From Pseudomonas putida (GTDB taxonomy: Bacteria > Pseudomonadota > Gammaproteobacteria > Pseudomonadales > Pseudomonadaceae): a stretch of DNA of 64,000 nt. Positions 19,226 to 28,091 of the stretch are shown here, in pieces; position 1 is the stretch's first letter; each line of letters opens with the position of its first letter. The notes beneath the pieces were generated by a model, which did not search any database, was not told the DNA's origin, and was given only the letters and a program-made list of their open reading frames with translations. A program made the position numbers and the translations under genes. The stretch spans positions 1,922,001 through 1,986,000 of the forward strand of contig NZ_CP113097.1 in NCBI RefSeq assembly GCF_026625125.1, in the 5' to 3' direction.

Positions 19226-19906
19226 TCAGGCCAGGTCTAGTTTTTCTTCCAGGCGGTCCAGGTGCTCGCCCATCAGCGCGAGCGCCGCTGCAGCGTTACC
19301 GGCCTCCACGGCATCGATGATCGCTGCGTGCTCTTGCCAGGCACAGTGCTCGCAGCAGGGTGATTCGTAGTGGGCGATGATCAGTGACGTCATCGGCACC
19401 AGGCCGTTGAGAAAGCGTGCCAGCGGCGCGTTGGCGGCCACCTGGGCAAGCTTGAGGTGGAATTCGCCGCCCAGGCGGATCGCCGCACACCGTTCGCCAC
19501 GTTCGTGGTGCTGGCGCTCACGCTCCACCAGCGAACGCAATTGGCGGATCTGCGCCGGCCGCGCGCGTTGCGCCGCCAGGCTGATCAGGGTGGTTTCGGC
19601 CAGGCGGCGGGCGCTCAGTACCTGGCGCGCCTGGTGCGGGTCGGGGGCGGCCAGGTGCGCGGTGTGGCTGGGGCGCTGCACCACCACCTGCTGGTCCGAG
19701 AGGCGCCCCAGCACCCGGCGAATTACCGTGCGGCTGACGCCGAAGGCGTTGCCCAGTGCCTGCTCGGGCAGCAGGCTGCCGGGCGGCAGGCGCTGCTCGA
19801 GAATCGCGTCGAACAGGCGGGGGTAGATCTGCTCGGCCGACAGCCGGGTTTCGCCGGCGGCGAGCAGGGCAGGCAGGTGGTGGGCGGCTTGGGCGCAGGC
19901 GGTCAT
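19226..19906 (-). CDS. GntR family regulator (FCD-type C-terminus)
   Basis: 226 aa from ATG 19906, preceded by GGAGAG. The N-terminal winged helix reads QIYPRLFDAILEQRLPPGSLLPEQALGNAFGVSRTVIRRVLGRL; the helical C-terminal domain carries FHLKLA and HAAIIDAVEAGNA, as in FadR-C/FCD effector domains with a metal site. It lies 16 bp after the second GntR gene and probably shares its transcript, which suggests joint control of the transporter upstream. Confidence 0.85.
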   Translation of the reverse strand: MTACAQAAHHLPALLAAGETRLSAEQIYPRLFDAILEQRLPPGSLLPEQALGNAFGVSRTVIRRVLGRLSDQQVVVQRPSHTAHLAAPDPHQARQVLSARRLAETTLISLAAQRARPAQIRQLRSLVERERQHHERGERCAAIRLGGEFHLKLAQVAANAPLARFLNGLVPMTSLIIAHYESPCCEHCAWQEHAAIIDAVEAGNAAAALALMGEHLDRLEEKLDLA

Positions 19907-19922
19907 GGTCGCTCTCCTGGGG

Positions 19923-20627
19923 TCATTGGCGCGGATGCTCATCCGGGATGTTCAGTTCGATGCCCATGCGCTGCCCTTCGGCGAGGATGTGCTGGCGCAT
20001 CTGGGCGCTGGCCTGGGCGCTGTTGCGCTCGCGAATGGCGCGTACCACGGCTTCGTTTTCCTTGAGCCGCGCAGCAAGGTGTTCGGGTGAGTTGCGCAGC
20101 ATGTTGGCGCTTTGCTTGAGGGCATTGCCCGTCTGCTGTACCACGCTCTGGAAAATCGGGTTGGTGGTCAGCGCGAACAGGGCCTCGTGAAAGGCGATGT
20201 AGGCCTTGGCCCCGGCATCGCTGTCATCGGCATCCAGCGCTTCGCGCATGTCCATCAGGATCAGGCGGAGCTGGCCGATGTCCTGACTGTTGGCCGATTG
20301 CGCCACCAGGCCGACGATGAAGGGTTCGAGGGTGTAGCGCAGCTCCAGGACATCGGCCAGGCTGGCCGCGGCGCTGCTGTCGACGCCTGGTTCCAGCACG
20401 GCAGGCTCTGCATCGAGCACCAGCACGCCCTTGCCCGGCATGGAGCGCACCAGGCCGAGGGTCTCCAGCACGGTCACCGCTTCGCGCAGGCTGGGGCGGC
20501 TGATGCCCAGTTGTTCGGCCAGTTCGCGCTGGCCGGGTAGCATGTCGCCGGAGCGCCACTGGCCGCGGGCCAGTGCTTGGCGCAGTTTTTCCACCACTGA
20601 GTTGACGACGGTCGATGAGCTGATCAC
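19923..20627 (-). CDS. FadR/LldR-type GntR regulator
   Basis: 234 aa from GTG 20627, chosen because AGGAG sits 6 bp upstream; a longer start at 20663 would cross the hairpin. The DNA-binding domain (LRQALARGQWRSGDMLPGQRELAEQLGISRPSLREAVTVLETLGLV) is typical of the FadR subfamily; the C-terminal FCD domain has FHEALFALTTNPIF. Such regulators bind TGGTnnnACCA-like palindromes. Two such sites lie upstream of the neighbouring dctA-type gene, so it probably controls dicarboxylate-type transport. Confidence 0.85.
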   Translation of the reverse strand: MISSSTVVNSVVEKLRQALARGQWRSGDMLPGQRELAEQLGISRPSLREAVTVLETLGLVRSMPGKGVLVLDAEPAVLEPGVDSSAAASLADVLELRYTLEPFIVGLVAQSANSQDIGQLRLILMDMREALDADDSDAGAKAYIAFHEALFALTTNPIFQSVVQQTGNALKQSANMLRNSPEHLAARLKENEAVVRAIRERNSAQASAQMRQHILAEGQRMGIELNIPDEHPRQ

Positions 20628-20641
20628 GATTTTCTCCTGAG

Positions 20642-20661
20642 GGCCGGCGTCAACGCCGGCC
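20642..20661 (-). terminator. Perfect GC-rich hairpin between dctA-like gene and GntR gene
   Basis: GGCCGGCGT-ca-ACGCCGGCC is a near-continuous palindrome with 9-bp arms, 8 bp after the transporter stop and just before the ribosome site of the regulator. There is no T-run, so it may attenuate rather than end transcription, lowering regulator expression relative to the transporter, or protect the upstream mRNA 3' end. Confidence 0.55.
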
Positions 20662-20669
20662 ACGTGGGC

Positions 20670-21980
20670 TCAGAATTCCTGTTGATGGGCGTTGGGCTGC
20701 TTGCGTGGGGCATGGGCAAAGCCGGGTTTGCCATCGAGCACATTCTGCGCACGTTCCAGATCGATGTCTTTTTCCCAGCGGGCGATGGCCACGGTGGCCA
20801 CGCAGTTGCCGATCAGGTTGGTCAGCGCCCGGCCAATGCCCATGAACCAGTCCACTGCCAGCACCAGCACCAGGCCGACCACCGGGATCGCCGGCACGGC
20901 GGTGAGGGTGGCAGCAAGGATCACCAGCGCCGAGCCTGGGATGCCGTGAGCGCCTTTGGACGTCACAAGCGACACCAGCAGGATGGTCAGCAGGTCCGTC
21001 ATCTCCAAGGGGGTGCCCGTTGCGTTGGCGATGAACACGATGGCCAGGGTCAGGTAGATGGAGAAGCCGTCGAGGTTGAACGAGTAGCCGGTCGGGATCA
21101 CCAGGCCAACGGTGGAGCTGCCAATGCCCAGGTGCTCGAGCTTGCGCATGATCTGCGGCAGGACTGCATCGGAGGAGGCGGTGCCAAGCACGATGGTCAG
21201 CTCTTCACGCAGGTATTTGATGAACGGCAGCAGTTTCAGGCCCGAAAGGCGCATCACGGTGCCCAGGATAATCAGTACGAAGCCCGCGCAGGTCAGGTAG
21301 AACAACGCCACCAGGCCACCCAGGTGCTGCAGCGACTCCAGACCATATTTGCTGGTCGTGAAGGCGATGGCGCCAAAGACACCGATCGGCGCCAGGCGCA
21401 CGATCATGCCCATGATGCGGAAAATCACGTGGCTGAGTTCGTTGATCAACCGCGAAATGCCGGCGGCCGAGTCACCCACCAGGTTCAAAGCACTGCCGAA
21501 CAGTACCGAGAACAGCAAGACTTGAAGGATGTTGTTGTCGGCGAAGGCGCCTACCACCGACGTGGGGATCAGGTCCATGAAGAACGCGGTGGCGCCATGG
21601 ATATGCTGGCCGCGTTCGGCCAGGCCGTTGGCGTCGGCAGCAGAGAGCTGATCCAGGTGGATATTGGCGCCGCTGCCAATACCGCTGCTGAAGGCGAACA
21701 CCAGGCCGATCACCAGGGCGATGGTGGTCAGCACTTCGAAGTAGATCACCGATTTGAGGCCGATGCGCCCGACTTTCTTCAGGTCGCCGGCACCGGAAAT
21801 GCCGCTGACCACCACGCAGAAGACGATCAGGCCGATAAGCATCTTGATCAGCTTGATGAAGCCATCGCCTAGAGGCTTGAGCTGCAGGGAAAGGTCGGGG
21901 AAGCTGAGGCCGCAGGCGATGCCAAGGGCAAGGCCGAGCACGACTTGCAGGAAGATCGAACGCGAGCACCATTTGAGCAT
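20670..21980 (-). CDS. Dicarboxylate/amino acid:cation symporter, DctA family
   Basis: 436 aa. Characteristic DAACS motifs are present: the HP1-like serine-rich loop GTASSDAVLPQIMRKLE, GYSFNLDGFSIYLTLA (cation/substrate site) and SLVTSKGAHGIPGSALVILAAT. The family takes up C4-dicarboxylates or related amino acids with Na+ or H+. The two GntR genes follow directly on the same strand, and candidate operators lie upstream at 22055 and 22241. Because the presumed divergent partner seems cut off by the Tn7-like insertion, its real substrate could be a specific dicarboxylate or hydroxy-amino acid rather than succinate. Confidence 0.88.
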   Translation of the reverse strand: MLKWCSRSIFLQVVLGLALGIACGLSFPDLSLQLKPLGDGFIKLIKMLIGLIVFCVVVSGISGAGDLKKVGRIGLKSVIYFEVLTTIALVIGLVFAFSSGIGSGANIHLDQLSAADANGLAERGQHIHGATAFFMDLIPTSVVGAFADNNILQVLLFSVLFGSALNLVGDSAAGISRLINELSHVIFRIMGMIVRLAPIGVFGAIAFTTSKYGLESLQHLGGLVALFYLTCAGFVLIILGTVMRLSGLKLLPFIKYLREELTIVLGTASSDAVLPQIMRKLEHLGIGSSTVGLVIPTGYSFNLDGFSIYLTLAIVFIANATGTPLEMTDLLTILLVSLVTSKGAHGIPGSALVILAATLTAVPAIPVVGLVLVLAVDWFMGIGRALTNLIGNCVATVAIARWEKDIDLERAQNVLDGKPGFAHAPRKQPNAHQQEF

Positions 21981-22054
21981 GGGAGTGATCTCTGATCGGT
22001 GTCCTTGCTTCGGTGCCGCACGGGGCGAAAGAGCGCAGGACTTATTTATTTTTG

Positions 22055-22064
22055 TGGTCTTACC
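22055..22064. promoter_or_regulatory. Candidate GntR (FadR-type) operator 1
   Basis: TGGTCTTACC followed by GG fits the TGGTnnnACCA family pattern and lies about 75 bp upstream of the dctA-like start, within or next to an AT-rich promoter region. It resembles operator 2, supporting one regulator for both. Confidence 0.45.
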
Positions 22065-22240
22065 GGTTTGTTCAGCGCGAGGTCATAAAAGCGCGAAACT
22101 TGTATGAGCACCTGAAGAGGAAACCCAATTGAGCAAAATCAATAGGTTAGGACTCCATGAGCACAGCTTGCGATTTTTCCTTTGCATCCATTTTGCATTT
22201 TACAGCCTGTATGGGCATCCAAATCCACACTAGCACTCTC

Positions 22241-22257
22241 AACCGGTCAGACCGGTT
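22241..22257. promoter_or_regulatory. Candidate GntR (FadR-type) operator 2
   Basis: AACCGGTCAGACCGGTT is a perfect 17-bp palindrome: 8-bp arms around one base. Its core GGTCAGACC fits the FadR/LldR operator pattern. It lies ~65 bp upstream of a rightward -10-like element and ~260 bp upstream of dctA. The best candidate binder is the GntR protein encoded at 19923-20627. Confidence 0.6.
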
Positions 22258-22320
22258 TGTCCAGTGTTTTTAGATGAGTGCCATGAGGCACGTTATTGAT
22301 GTGCTACAATTGGAGGAGAA

Positions 22321-22353
22321 ATGGAGATCCCCTTTACGCGGCCTGAAATTTAG
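22321..22353 (+). pseudogene. Possible 5' stub of a divergent gene cut by the Tn7-like insertion
   Basis: GGAGGAG, two bases, then ATG, with reading frame MEIPFTRPEI and a TAG stop. The spacing of operator, -10-like TACAAT, ribosome site and start is too orderly for random sequence, yet the frame ends after ten codons, close to where the transposon module must begin. I infer that the native divergent gene was interrupted. Its identity is unknown. Confidence 0.35.
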
Positions 22354-22441
22354 CCAGTGGGGTGCCTTAGGGAGAACGGAGAGAAGCTCTAATGTTCAAG
22401 TCGCGCATGCGCAGGAGGATCGCAAGGATTCAAAACCACTG

Positions 22442-24352
22442 TCATGACTCACGGCGTTTTCGAGAGTAGTCCTTCCGATGAAAAATTACTAACCCAGGAA
22501 TAGCATCTGGATGCTCTTTAGGAAGAGGCTTGATATAACGCGATTTGTATCGGATAGTAAATGGATCGCTCCAGACAAAGCACTGTCTTTTAAGGCCGAC
22601 TGTGTATTTCTGAAAGTGTCGTGCGCATTTTTTTGCATCAGCTAATGTTACCATGGCGTGGTCGAGTTTAAAGCTCGTAATATAATGCGTGTCTAAATAG
22701 CATCGTACAAAAGAACGTGGTCTGCAACCGACAAGCTCTGCTGCTTCGCTGACGCGCAAGTGTTTTTTTCGCCACTGTATAGCTTGTGCCATCGTCTTTT
22801 CAGTGAAATATTTGCGGTTTCGGATAAGTCCTTCACGTTCTTCGGAGGGCGTTAAAACTCCAAGTTTTATTAGCTCTCCAATGTCCGTGCGATTGAGGTT
22901 TAGGAGTGCAGCTGCAGAATTTATGTCGATCAACAATTTTTTTGTAGAAGATGAGTGATCCGGATAGCCGGCTTCCAAGACGTCCCTGATGTATTGTGGT
23001 AAATGCTTTTTTAGGTGGACTCTTACCCTGCCACCGGTTTCAATGGTTGGGGTATGTTCAAGTAAGCGCTTCACAGCTTGATTGTCTATCAGGGGTAGAT
23101 AAAATAGCTGTGCATCTATTACGTATATTCTTTTGAAGTCCTCTATCCAGGCTTTTGTGGTGACTCGATTTGTTTTTATTAGGATGGATTTAAGCGTTTT
23201 GTTTACGATCAGTTCAGATGTGGCTTTGTCTGATATGCCAAGTTCAACTGCGGCTTGATCTGTGGTGAGAGGTTTGAATTCGTCTGCAGGGTTTGCAAGT
23301 ATGTCAACGGTATCCCATTCTAAGGATTGATGCTGAGCAAGGGTAAGGCATAGGTTTTGATATTTAAAGTGTCGTTGGGACTTGATAAGGGCTGTGACTT
23401 TCCTTACTTTGGTGCAGTTGTCAGATTCGATGAGGTTAGATGTGGCTTCTTTGCTATCTAACACAAATTGCATTTCGCGCCTAGTGAAAGGAAGGTTGGA
23501 ACATTCGCAGTTAGGTCCGTGGCTTTGTGGTTTGGATTGAAGTGTGTTGCAGTAATATTCTAATGCGTAGTTGCTAATGGTTGGGTCGTTGATCAATATA
23601 TAGGGTGCCAAAATTAAGCGCTTGTGCAGGCTGGGGTAGCGTGCTTGTAAGCAGTGCATTTCATGGAAGAAGGCGGTTTTGTTACCCGACGCCATTCGTA
23701 TACAACTGTCTAATACATCAGCATGCCTGTCCGATGAGGGGAAAAAAGGATTGCTTGAAGTCACGAGTTCAAGGCGGTCGAAGAAAGTTTGGTCACCTTT
23801 TAGATAGGCGTCGTATGCATATTTAGACCATGTGTTGTCAGCGTAATTGGGTGGGGATTGCCTTAGGTCGAAATTGCATGCGCATCGAAAATCTCTAATT
23901 CTTTTCCAGTTAAGGGGCTTTTGACATGCGGGGCAAATTGAGATGTAGACTTCTGCGTGAATGGGGCACACCGCCGAAAACTCAAATGTGTGCATTATAT
24001 TCATTTGACCGTCTCGGATGCATTCTGGACACACAGTCAGACGTGATCGAATAACTAATCGAGGTAAATCAACTTTGCCGCAGTGAAAGTAGATTTTATT
24101 GTTTTTAACGATTGCTCTAAAAAATAACCTCTCCAGGGCGTCTTGTTCATTTGCAAGGCATTGGCTGAGAAGAAAATTATGGGTGCGGCTATTTAGTGTT
24201 AGCGCTTCAGTCAGGCTGCAATAGTGTAGTCCTCCGCAAGCAGCGCTAAGTTCCGTCAGATTTCTGAATCCGTTTGAGTGAGCACAACGATACAAGACAG
24301 AGAGGGGGCTCTCATTTGGTAGGGGATAGGGTATAAAGTTGAGTTGGGCCAT
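22442..24352 (-). CDS. tniQ: TnsD-like TniQ target-selection protein
   Basis: 636 aa, longer than Tn7 TnsD (508 aa). The N-terminus (PYPLPNESPLSVLYRCAHSNG) is the TniQ signature. A zinc-finger region follows, with C108/C111, C129/H132, C140/C143 and C157/C159. The long C-terminal half holds repeated helix-turn-helix-like segments (TDQAAVELGISDKATSELIV, VSEAAELVGCRPRSFVRCYL), consistent with sequence-specific attachment-site recognition. The protein links a target DNA sequence to the TnsC ATPase. Its start directly follows the tnsC stop. Base composition is clearly AT-rich against the flanks, a sign of transfer. Confidence 0.85.
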   Translation of the reverse strand: MAQLNFIPYPLPNESPLSVLYRCAHSNGFRNLTELSAACGGLHYCSLTEALTLNSRTHNFLLSQCLANEQDALERLFFRAIVKNNKIYFHCGKVDLPRLVIRSRLTVCPECIRDGQMNIMHTFEFSAVCPIHAEVYISICPACQKPLNWKRIRDFRCACNFDLRQSPPNYADNTWSKYAYDAYLKGDQTFFDRLELVTSSNPFFPSSDRHADVLDSCIRMASGNKTAFFHEMHCLQARYPSLHKRLILAPYILINDPTISNYALEYYCNTLQSKPQSHGPNCECSNLPFTRREMQFVLDSKEATSNLIESDNCTKVRKVTALIKSQRHFKYQNLCLTLAQHQSLEWDTVDILANPADEFKPLTTDQAAVELGISDKATSELIVNKTLKSILIKTNRVTTKAWIEDFKRIYVIDAQLFYLPLIDNQAVKRLLEHTPTIETGGRVRVHLKKHLPQYIRDVLEAGYPDHSSSTKKLLIDINSAAALLNLNRTDIGELIKLGVLTPSEEREGLIRNRKYFTEKTMAQAIQWRKKHLRVSEAAELVGCRPRSFVRCYLDTHYITSFKLDHAMVTLADAKKCARHFQKYTVGLKRQCFVWSDPFTIRYKSRYIKPLPKEHPDAIPGLVIFHRKDYSRKRRES

Positions 24353-25318
24353 TTAGTTTGCTTTCGCTTTTGTTTTTTCGAGTATTATTTTTCGTAGTTC
24401 TTTAGCGCTTAGCGAGAATGGGTCGTGCTCAGTTAGGCGACAACTGAATTTCTCAGTTTGGCTTATATAGCTAAAATCATTAATGTGAAGGATTTTATCA
24501 CCCCGCTTAAGGGCAACTTCACATGCGCCATGTAAAATGTTTCTTAATTGGCGTAAATTCCCTGAGGTTAGAGCATAAAGTGCATATAGCTCTTTTTCGC
24601 TGGTTAAGGTGGGCATGTCATTGAAGCCCATTGAGCTACTTATTTCCATCGCAAATGATCTAATTAATCGCTCGAAGTCTTGTGCGTTCTCCTCAGTTGT
24701 TAGAGAAAAAGGCTCAAAATAGACGCGGAAGGGGAAGCGATCTCCCATGGCTTGGCGCGAGTCGATGTACTTCTCGGAAAAAGGTTCGCCCGCAATTAGG
24801 ATCAGACCTCGAAAATCGTCTGATAGATTTTTGACCCAGTCACCTGCAGCTCTGATAATATTTTCAGTCATGCTTTTCAATATGTGTGGAAACTCGTCAA
24901 GTATCAATAGCTGGGTCTTGCAGTTTTTTAAATTTTGATATAGTTGATATTCTAAGGTCCCGAGAGTTGGTCTGTTTAGGAAAACTCCCATTGTCGCTAG
25001 AATTTTGACCATCACTGAGTTGACAGTCGACTCGGACGGAACTCTGCAATAGATTACGGGCATGATTCGAGATCGACCTTTGGGTTCAATTTCTTCGTGG
25101 GGTACTACAAAGTCACGGATAAAGTCTGTACAAAGATGTGTTTTTCCCGTCCCGGATTTCCCAAATATAGCAGCCCCACTGTCCGGTCTTCCTCCCAGTC
25201 TAATTTCGGCGGCTCGGCGAAGCGTCTGTAACCCGTGACTGTACATTGGGTGCGCAATTGTGAATTCTATGAGGTGGTTAAGTTTTTGGTTGATTTTATC
25301 CGTCATGAGTGTCTCCAA
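24353..25318 (-). CDS. tnsC: TnsC/TniB-like AAA+ transposition regulator
   Basis: 321 aa. Walker A is FGKSGTGKT (about residues 52-60), Walker B LLILDEFPH, and an arginine-bearing segment follows (QAMGDRFPFRVYF). It is shorter than Tn7 TnsC (555 aa), closer to TniB-sized ATPases, so it lacks the long tails. The family polymerises on DNA and carries the target signal from TniQ to the TnsAB transposase. It lies between tnsB (87 bp gap) and tniQ (abutting), all leftward. Confidence 0.88.
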   Translation of the reverse strand: METLMTDKINQKLNHLIEFTIAHPMYSHGLQTLRRAAEIRLGGRPDSGAAIFGKSGTGKTHLCTDFIRDFVVPHEEIEPKGRSRIMPVIYCRVPSESTVNSVMVKILATMGVFLNRPTLGTLEYQLYQNLKNCKTQLLILDEFPHILKSMTENIIRAAGDWVKNLSDDFRGLILIAGEPFSEKYIDSRQAMGDRFPFRVYFEPFSLTTEENAQDFERLIRSFAMEISSSMGFNDMPTLTSEKELYALYALTSGNLRQLRNILHGACEVALKRGDKILHINDFSYISQTEKFSCRLTEHDPFSLSAKELRKIILEKTKAKAN

Positions 25319-25405
25319 TGCTAGTTCCTGGTTTCACTTTGAAAAATTATATGATGCTAGTCTCATACGCCCAGTTAGTGTTTATAGAAGGTGGTTATGA
25401 CATTT

Positions 25406-27469
25406 TTAATCTTTGTGTTCGTCCTCCTGATGTGGGTCTGAGAGGTGATAAGTTCCAAAGCCTGTCGACGCGGAAATATTCTCTTTAAAGTGAGTGGTGT
25501 TCAGTGGCAACTGGTCATTGAGAGTTGCTTCAGTATCTGATGAGGTCTTTGTGGACCTGTCGCTAGCATGCGGGTGAGTTTTTTTTGTCGGAAGTAGACC
25601 TTTCTTTTGGTTTTCTTTTTTGTATTCTTCAATCAATTCATTGAGTCCCAAGAGCATAATGCAGGCCATGTCGGGGTTGAATGAGGAGTCACTGCGCTCT
25701 CTAAGTTTAGATCTTATGAATTGATGCTCGGAGAGTGAAAGACCTGCTTGGTAATCCAATCGAGTGCCTTCGGCTTCATGCCATTCATCTGGCGTGTCAG
25801 GGTGCGATACCCACACCTTCCCTAAATCACATGGGTTGAAGCGTACGATGGCGGTTTGATCCTTTCCTAAGCGTTGCCGAACCTCTGCAACTCCGTCGCC
25901 GCACCATTTAAGACCGAACTTTAGAACTCGGCCTTTATCAAGTTTAAGCCTCCAGGTGCTTAGGCAGAGCTGATTTAGCTCTTCGAGACAATAGCGCTCT
26001 GCGGGAAGCGAGTTTTCGACGAGTCTCGCCCTCATTTGGGCCGGTGTCATGTGCAGTGAGTCGTGTACAGTGTTGTGATAAACATCCAACCAAATAGCAA
26101 ATGCCTGCCGATATTGCTCTAATGTTGCGCATGCCAGATCGGCTGATGGATAATCCCCTCGCTCATCAGCTGAGCCGAAGGTAAATCCGGGAAACATATT
26201 GCAAAAACTAAGTTTAACCGTCAAAAAAAAGCGCTCCACAATCGCTTTGGCATCGGAGTCACGCACTGGTACATAGTCAGGGATGATGCCGAGTGATTCG
26301 AAGAACGAAAGGGACCAGACATTCAAGACCTCTGGTCCGTGATCTGTAATAACTCCAGCCGGTTTCCCGTACTTCACTATTGAATGGATGGTGGCCTGCA
26401 ACATTTTTTCCGCGCAAGGCGCACCAAAGGAGATATCCCATCCAGTTACATATCGGCTGGGAGGGTTAAAATGGCACGAAAGAACAGGCCTTCCGCATAG
26501 GCCCGACCCTGAGTGAATAATCATGTTGTTCATTTGTTTAGAATCAAAATAACTGGCTGCGGCTAGTTCTTGAGCTACATATAAATGGCCGCTCGCCTTG
26601 CTACGTTTTTTGGCCTCGGTAACACCATAGCGCTGCTTGGTCACGTAATAGCGCTCATAGCGGTCGACTCGCCGACGCATTGTCCAATAGGAAGGGATGG
26701 AAAAAAGAGCCAGACCCAAACGCGTTCGGTCCTCGTTTTGCCGGGCAATATCTCCTCTGCAGAGTTTATATGTCTGCATTAGCGTGGGGCGCTCAGGAGT
26801 GAGATATTCATTCTCAATGTATTGATCCATTATTTCCTCTACCCTTGTATGCCAATAGGGCGGGCGATGCTTGGTTACTACACGTGCCAAGGCAATAGGA
26901 TTACGATTGGCTTCAAGGTATCGGTTTTTCCAAGAGCGAACCGTGGAATAGCTAGGGGGGTGGTCGAGTTCGAGCTTATTTGCCAACTCTCGAACTGCTG
27001 CCTCGGTTTCCTTTCTAGGCATGCGGCCACCGAAACGGTTCAATATTAGTTCTGCGAAAGCTTGGTGTGTCGCGACTTTTCTCTGCTCAACTTCTTTTAA
27101 CGACTTTAGACGGCCGAAGTCGCTGATTTCCGAAGGGGTTTTTTCATGAAGTATAAGATGCCCCCTTTGTTGCATCTGTTCAAAGTCGAGGGGAGTTAGA
27201 TATCGGTGATGATGGTAAAGCGCCGAACATATAGATATTGTCTTTTCGGTGATCGAAAGGACGGAATACACCTTTCCGTTCATTTTATATTTTTCACCTA
27301 CTTTTGGGCTCGGCATGGTATTTACTCCAGTGGTCGGCTCTCCCTGAGTGTCCTGTTGTGAGTACTGCTCTGGTATCGTGTGATGGCCCGGCGCAGCTTT
27401 CGCCGTCTTGAACAATTCGTTGATGAATGTGGCGGAATTTTGGGTTTTATATTCATCATGTTTGCTCAA
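25406..27469 (-). CDS. tnsB: TnsB-like DDE transposase
   Basis: 687 aa. The RNase H-like catalytic core shows D309 (SYFDSKQMN), D376 (ITDHGPEV) and E412 (AIVERFF), consistent with an intact DDE triad. N-terminal helix-turn-helix regions (EAAVRELANKLELDHPPSYSTVRSWKNRYLE) would bind repeats in the transposon ends. The C-terminal tail is the expected contact for TnsC. The gene overlaps tnsA by 14 bp, so the pair is translationally coupled, as expected for a heteromeric transposase. Confidence 0.92.
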   Translation of the reverse strand: MSKHDEYKTQNSATFINELFKTAKAAPGHHTIPEQYSQQDTQGEPTTGVNTMPSPKVGEKYKMNGKVYSVLSITEKTISICSALYHHHRYLTPLDFEQMQQRGHLILHEKTPSEISDFGRLKSLKEVEQRKVATHQAFAELILNRFGGRMPRKETEAAVRELANKLELDHPPSYSTVRSWKNRYLEANRNPIALARVVTKHRPPYWHTRVEEIMDQYIENEYLTPERPTLMQTYKLCRGDIARQNEDRTRLGLALFSIPSYWTMRRRVDRYERYYVTKQRYGVTEAKKRSKASGHLYVAQELAAASYFDSKQMNNMIIHSGSGLCGRPVLSCHFNPPSRYVTGWDISFGAPCAEKMLQATIHSIVKYGKPAGVITDHGPEVLNVWSLSFFESLGIIPDYVPVRDSDAKAIVERFFLTVKLSFCNMFPGFTFGSADERGDYPSADLACATLEQYRQAFAIWLDVYHNTVHDSLHMTPAQMRARLVENSLPAERYCLEELNQLCLSTWRLKLDKGRVLKFGLKWCGDGVAEVRQRLGKDQTAIVRFNPCDLGKVWVSHPDTPDEWHEAEGTRLDYQAGLSLSEHQFIRSKLRERSDSSFNPDMACIMLLGLNELIEEYKKENQKKGLLPTKKTHPHASDRSTKTSSDTEATLNDQLPLNTTHFKENISASTGFGTYHLSDPHQEDEHKD

Positions 27470-28091
27470 CTAGGCTGTTGAAGGTCATCTGTTCGTTGAA
27501 GTCTACCGATATCTTCCCCTCGAACAGCGCTCGGTAGATGGCGCGCTCTCTGACAGCTGCGTCGGGGTAAATCAACTCACGTAAACGCACCGGGTATGTA
27601 AAAGTTCCCAGCCAGCGATGACAATCTACCTTTTCCTCGTCGCTGACATTAAATGAATGGAAATAGAGAAATTTGAGGTTGGTAAGTCGATGCCCACAGC
27701 GGATGCTTCTACTATCAGCGAAAGCTAACCGATAACCTTTCTCTGCTAACATCTCCGAAGCTGCCCAGAGTTTTGCTCGGGCGGTTGGGTGAATTGTTTC
27801 GAAGTCATACTTTACTTCGGTGAAATACGTCGATTCGCTTGTTTCTACCCTGAAGTCTGGGCGATAACGCTGCTTATGTCCGCCTACCCTGACCTCCAGC
27901 ACGCCTGGCTGACTGTCGTAGTGCACGACCTGCTTGTCCCATTCCAGCAGCACGCAATAGTCTGCTTCGAGCACACTGTTACAAATTTCCTGTCGCCGGT
28001 TTTTACGTGAGGGAAAAAAAAGCAAGTGCTTACCGTAATAGCCACACTTTTCCGGCTTGTGCAATCCGATAGGTATTTCCAATGGCGTCAC
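27456..28091 (-). CDS. tnsA: TnsA-like endonuclease subunit of the transposase
   Basis: 211 aa. The restriction-enzyme-like fold shows E42 (NSVLEADYCVLLEWD), D79 (RYRPDFRV) and K94 (FTEVKYD), the E-D-ExK layout of TnsA, plus the family hallmark VVHYDSQPGVLEV. TnsA cuts the 5' ends so that the element moves by cut-and-paste. The residues appear intact. As the first gene of the leftward tns operon it should be next to the right end of the element; its upstream gap holds repeat sequences. Confidence 0.9.
   Translation of the reverse strand: MTPLEIPIGLHKPEKCGYYGKHLLFFPSRKNRRQEICNSVLEADYCVLLEWDKQVVHYDSQPGVLEVRVGGHKQRYRPDFRVETSESTYFTEVKYDFETIHPTARAKLWAASEMLAEKGYRLAFADSRSIRCGHRLTNLKFLYFHSFNVSDEEKVDCHRWLGTFTYPVRLRELIYPDAAVRERAIYRALFEGKISVDFNEQMTFNSLVEQT

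Larger units (their letters stand above)
21981..22441. promoter_or_regulatory. Regulatory gap between dctA-like gene and Tn7-like module
   Basis: This 461-bp stretch holds the dctA-side promoter, two GntR operator-like palindromes, and a rightward set of a -10-like TACAAT (22305-22310), GGAGGAG (22312-22318) and ATG (22321) leading into a reading frame that stops after ten codons. Base composition becomes more AT-rich to the right. The left end of the transposon module should be within about 22340-22441, but I could not identify a terminal repeat. Confidence 0.6.

Noticed and set aside
20664..21872. 402-codon plus-strand frame opposite the dctA-like gene
   Set aside because: Asp/Gln/His-rich shadow of a convincing DAACS transporter.
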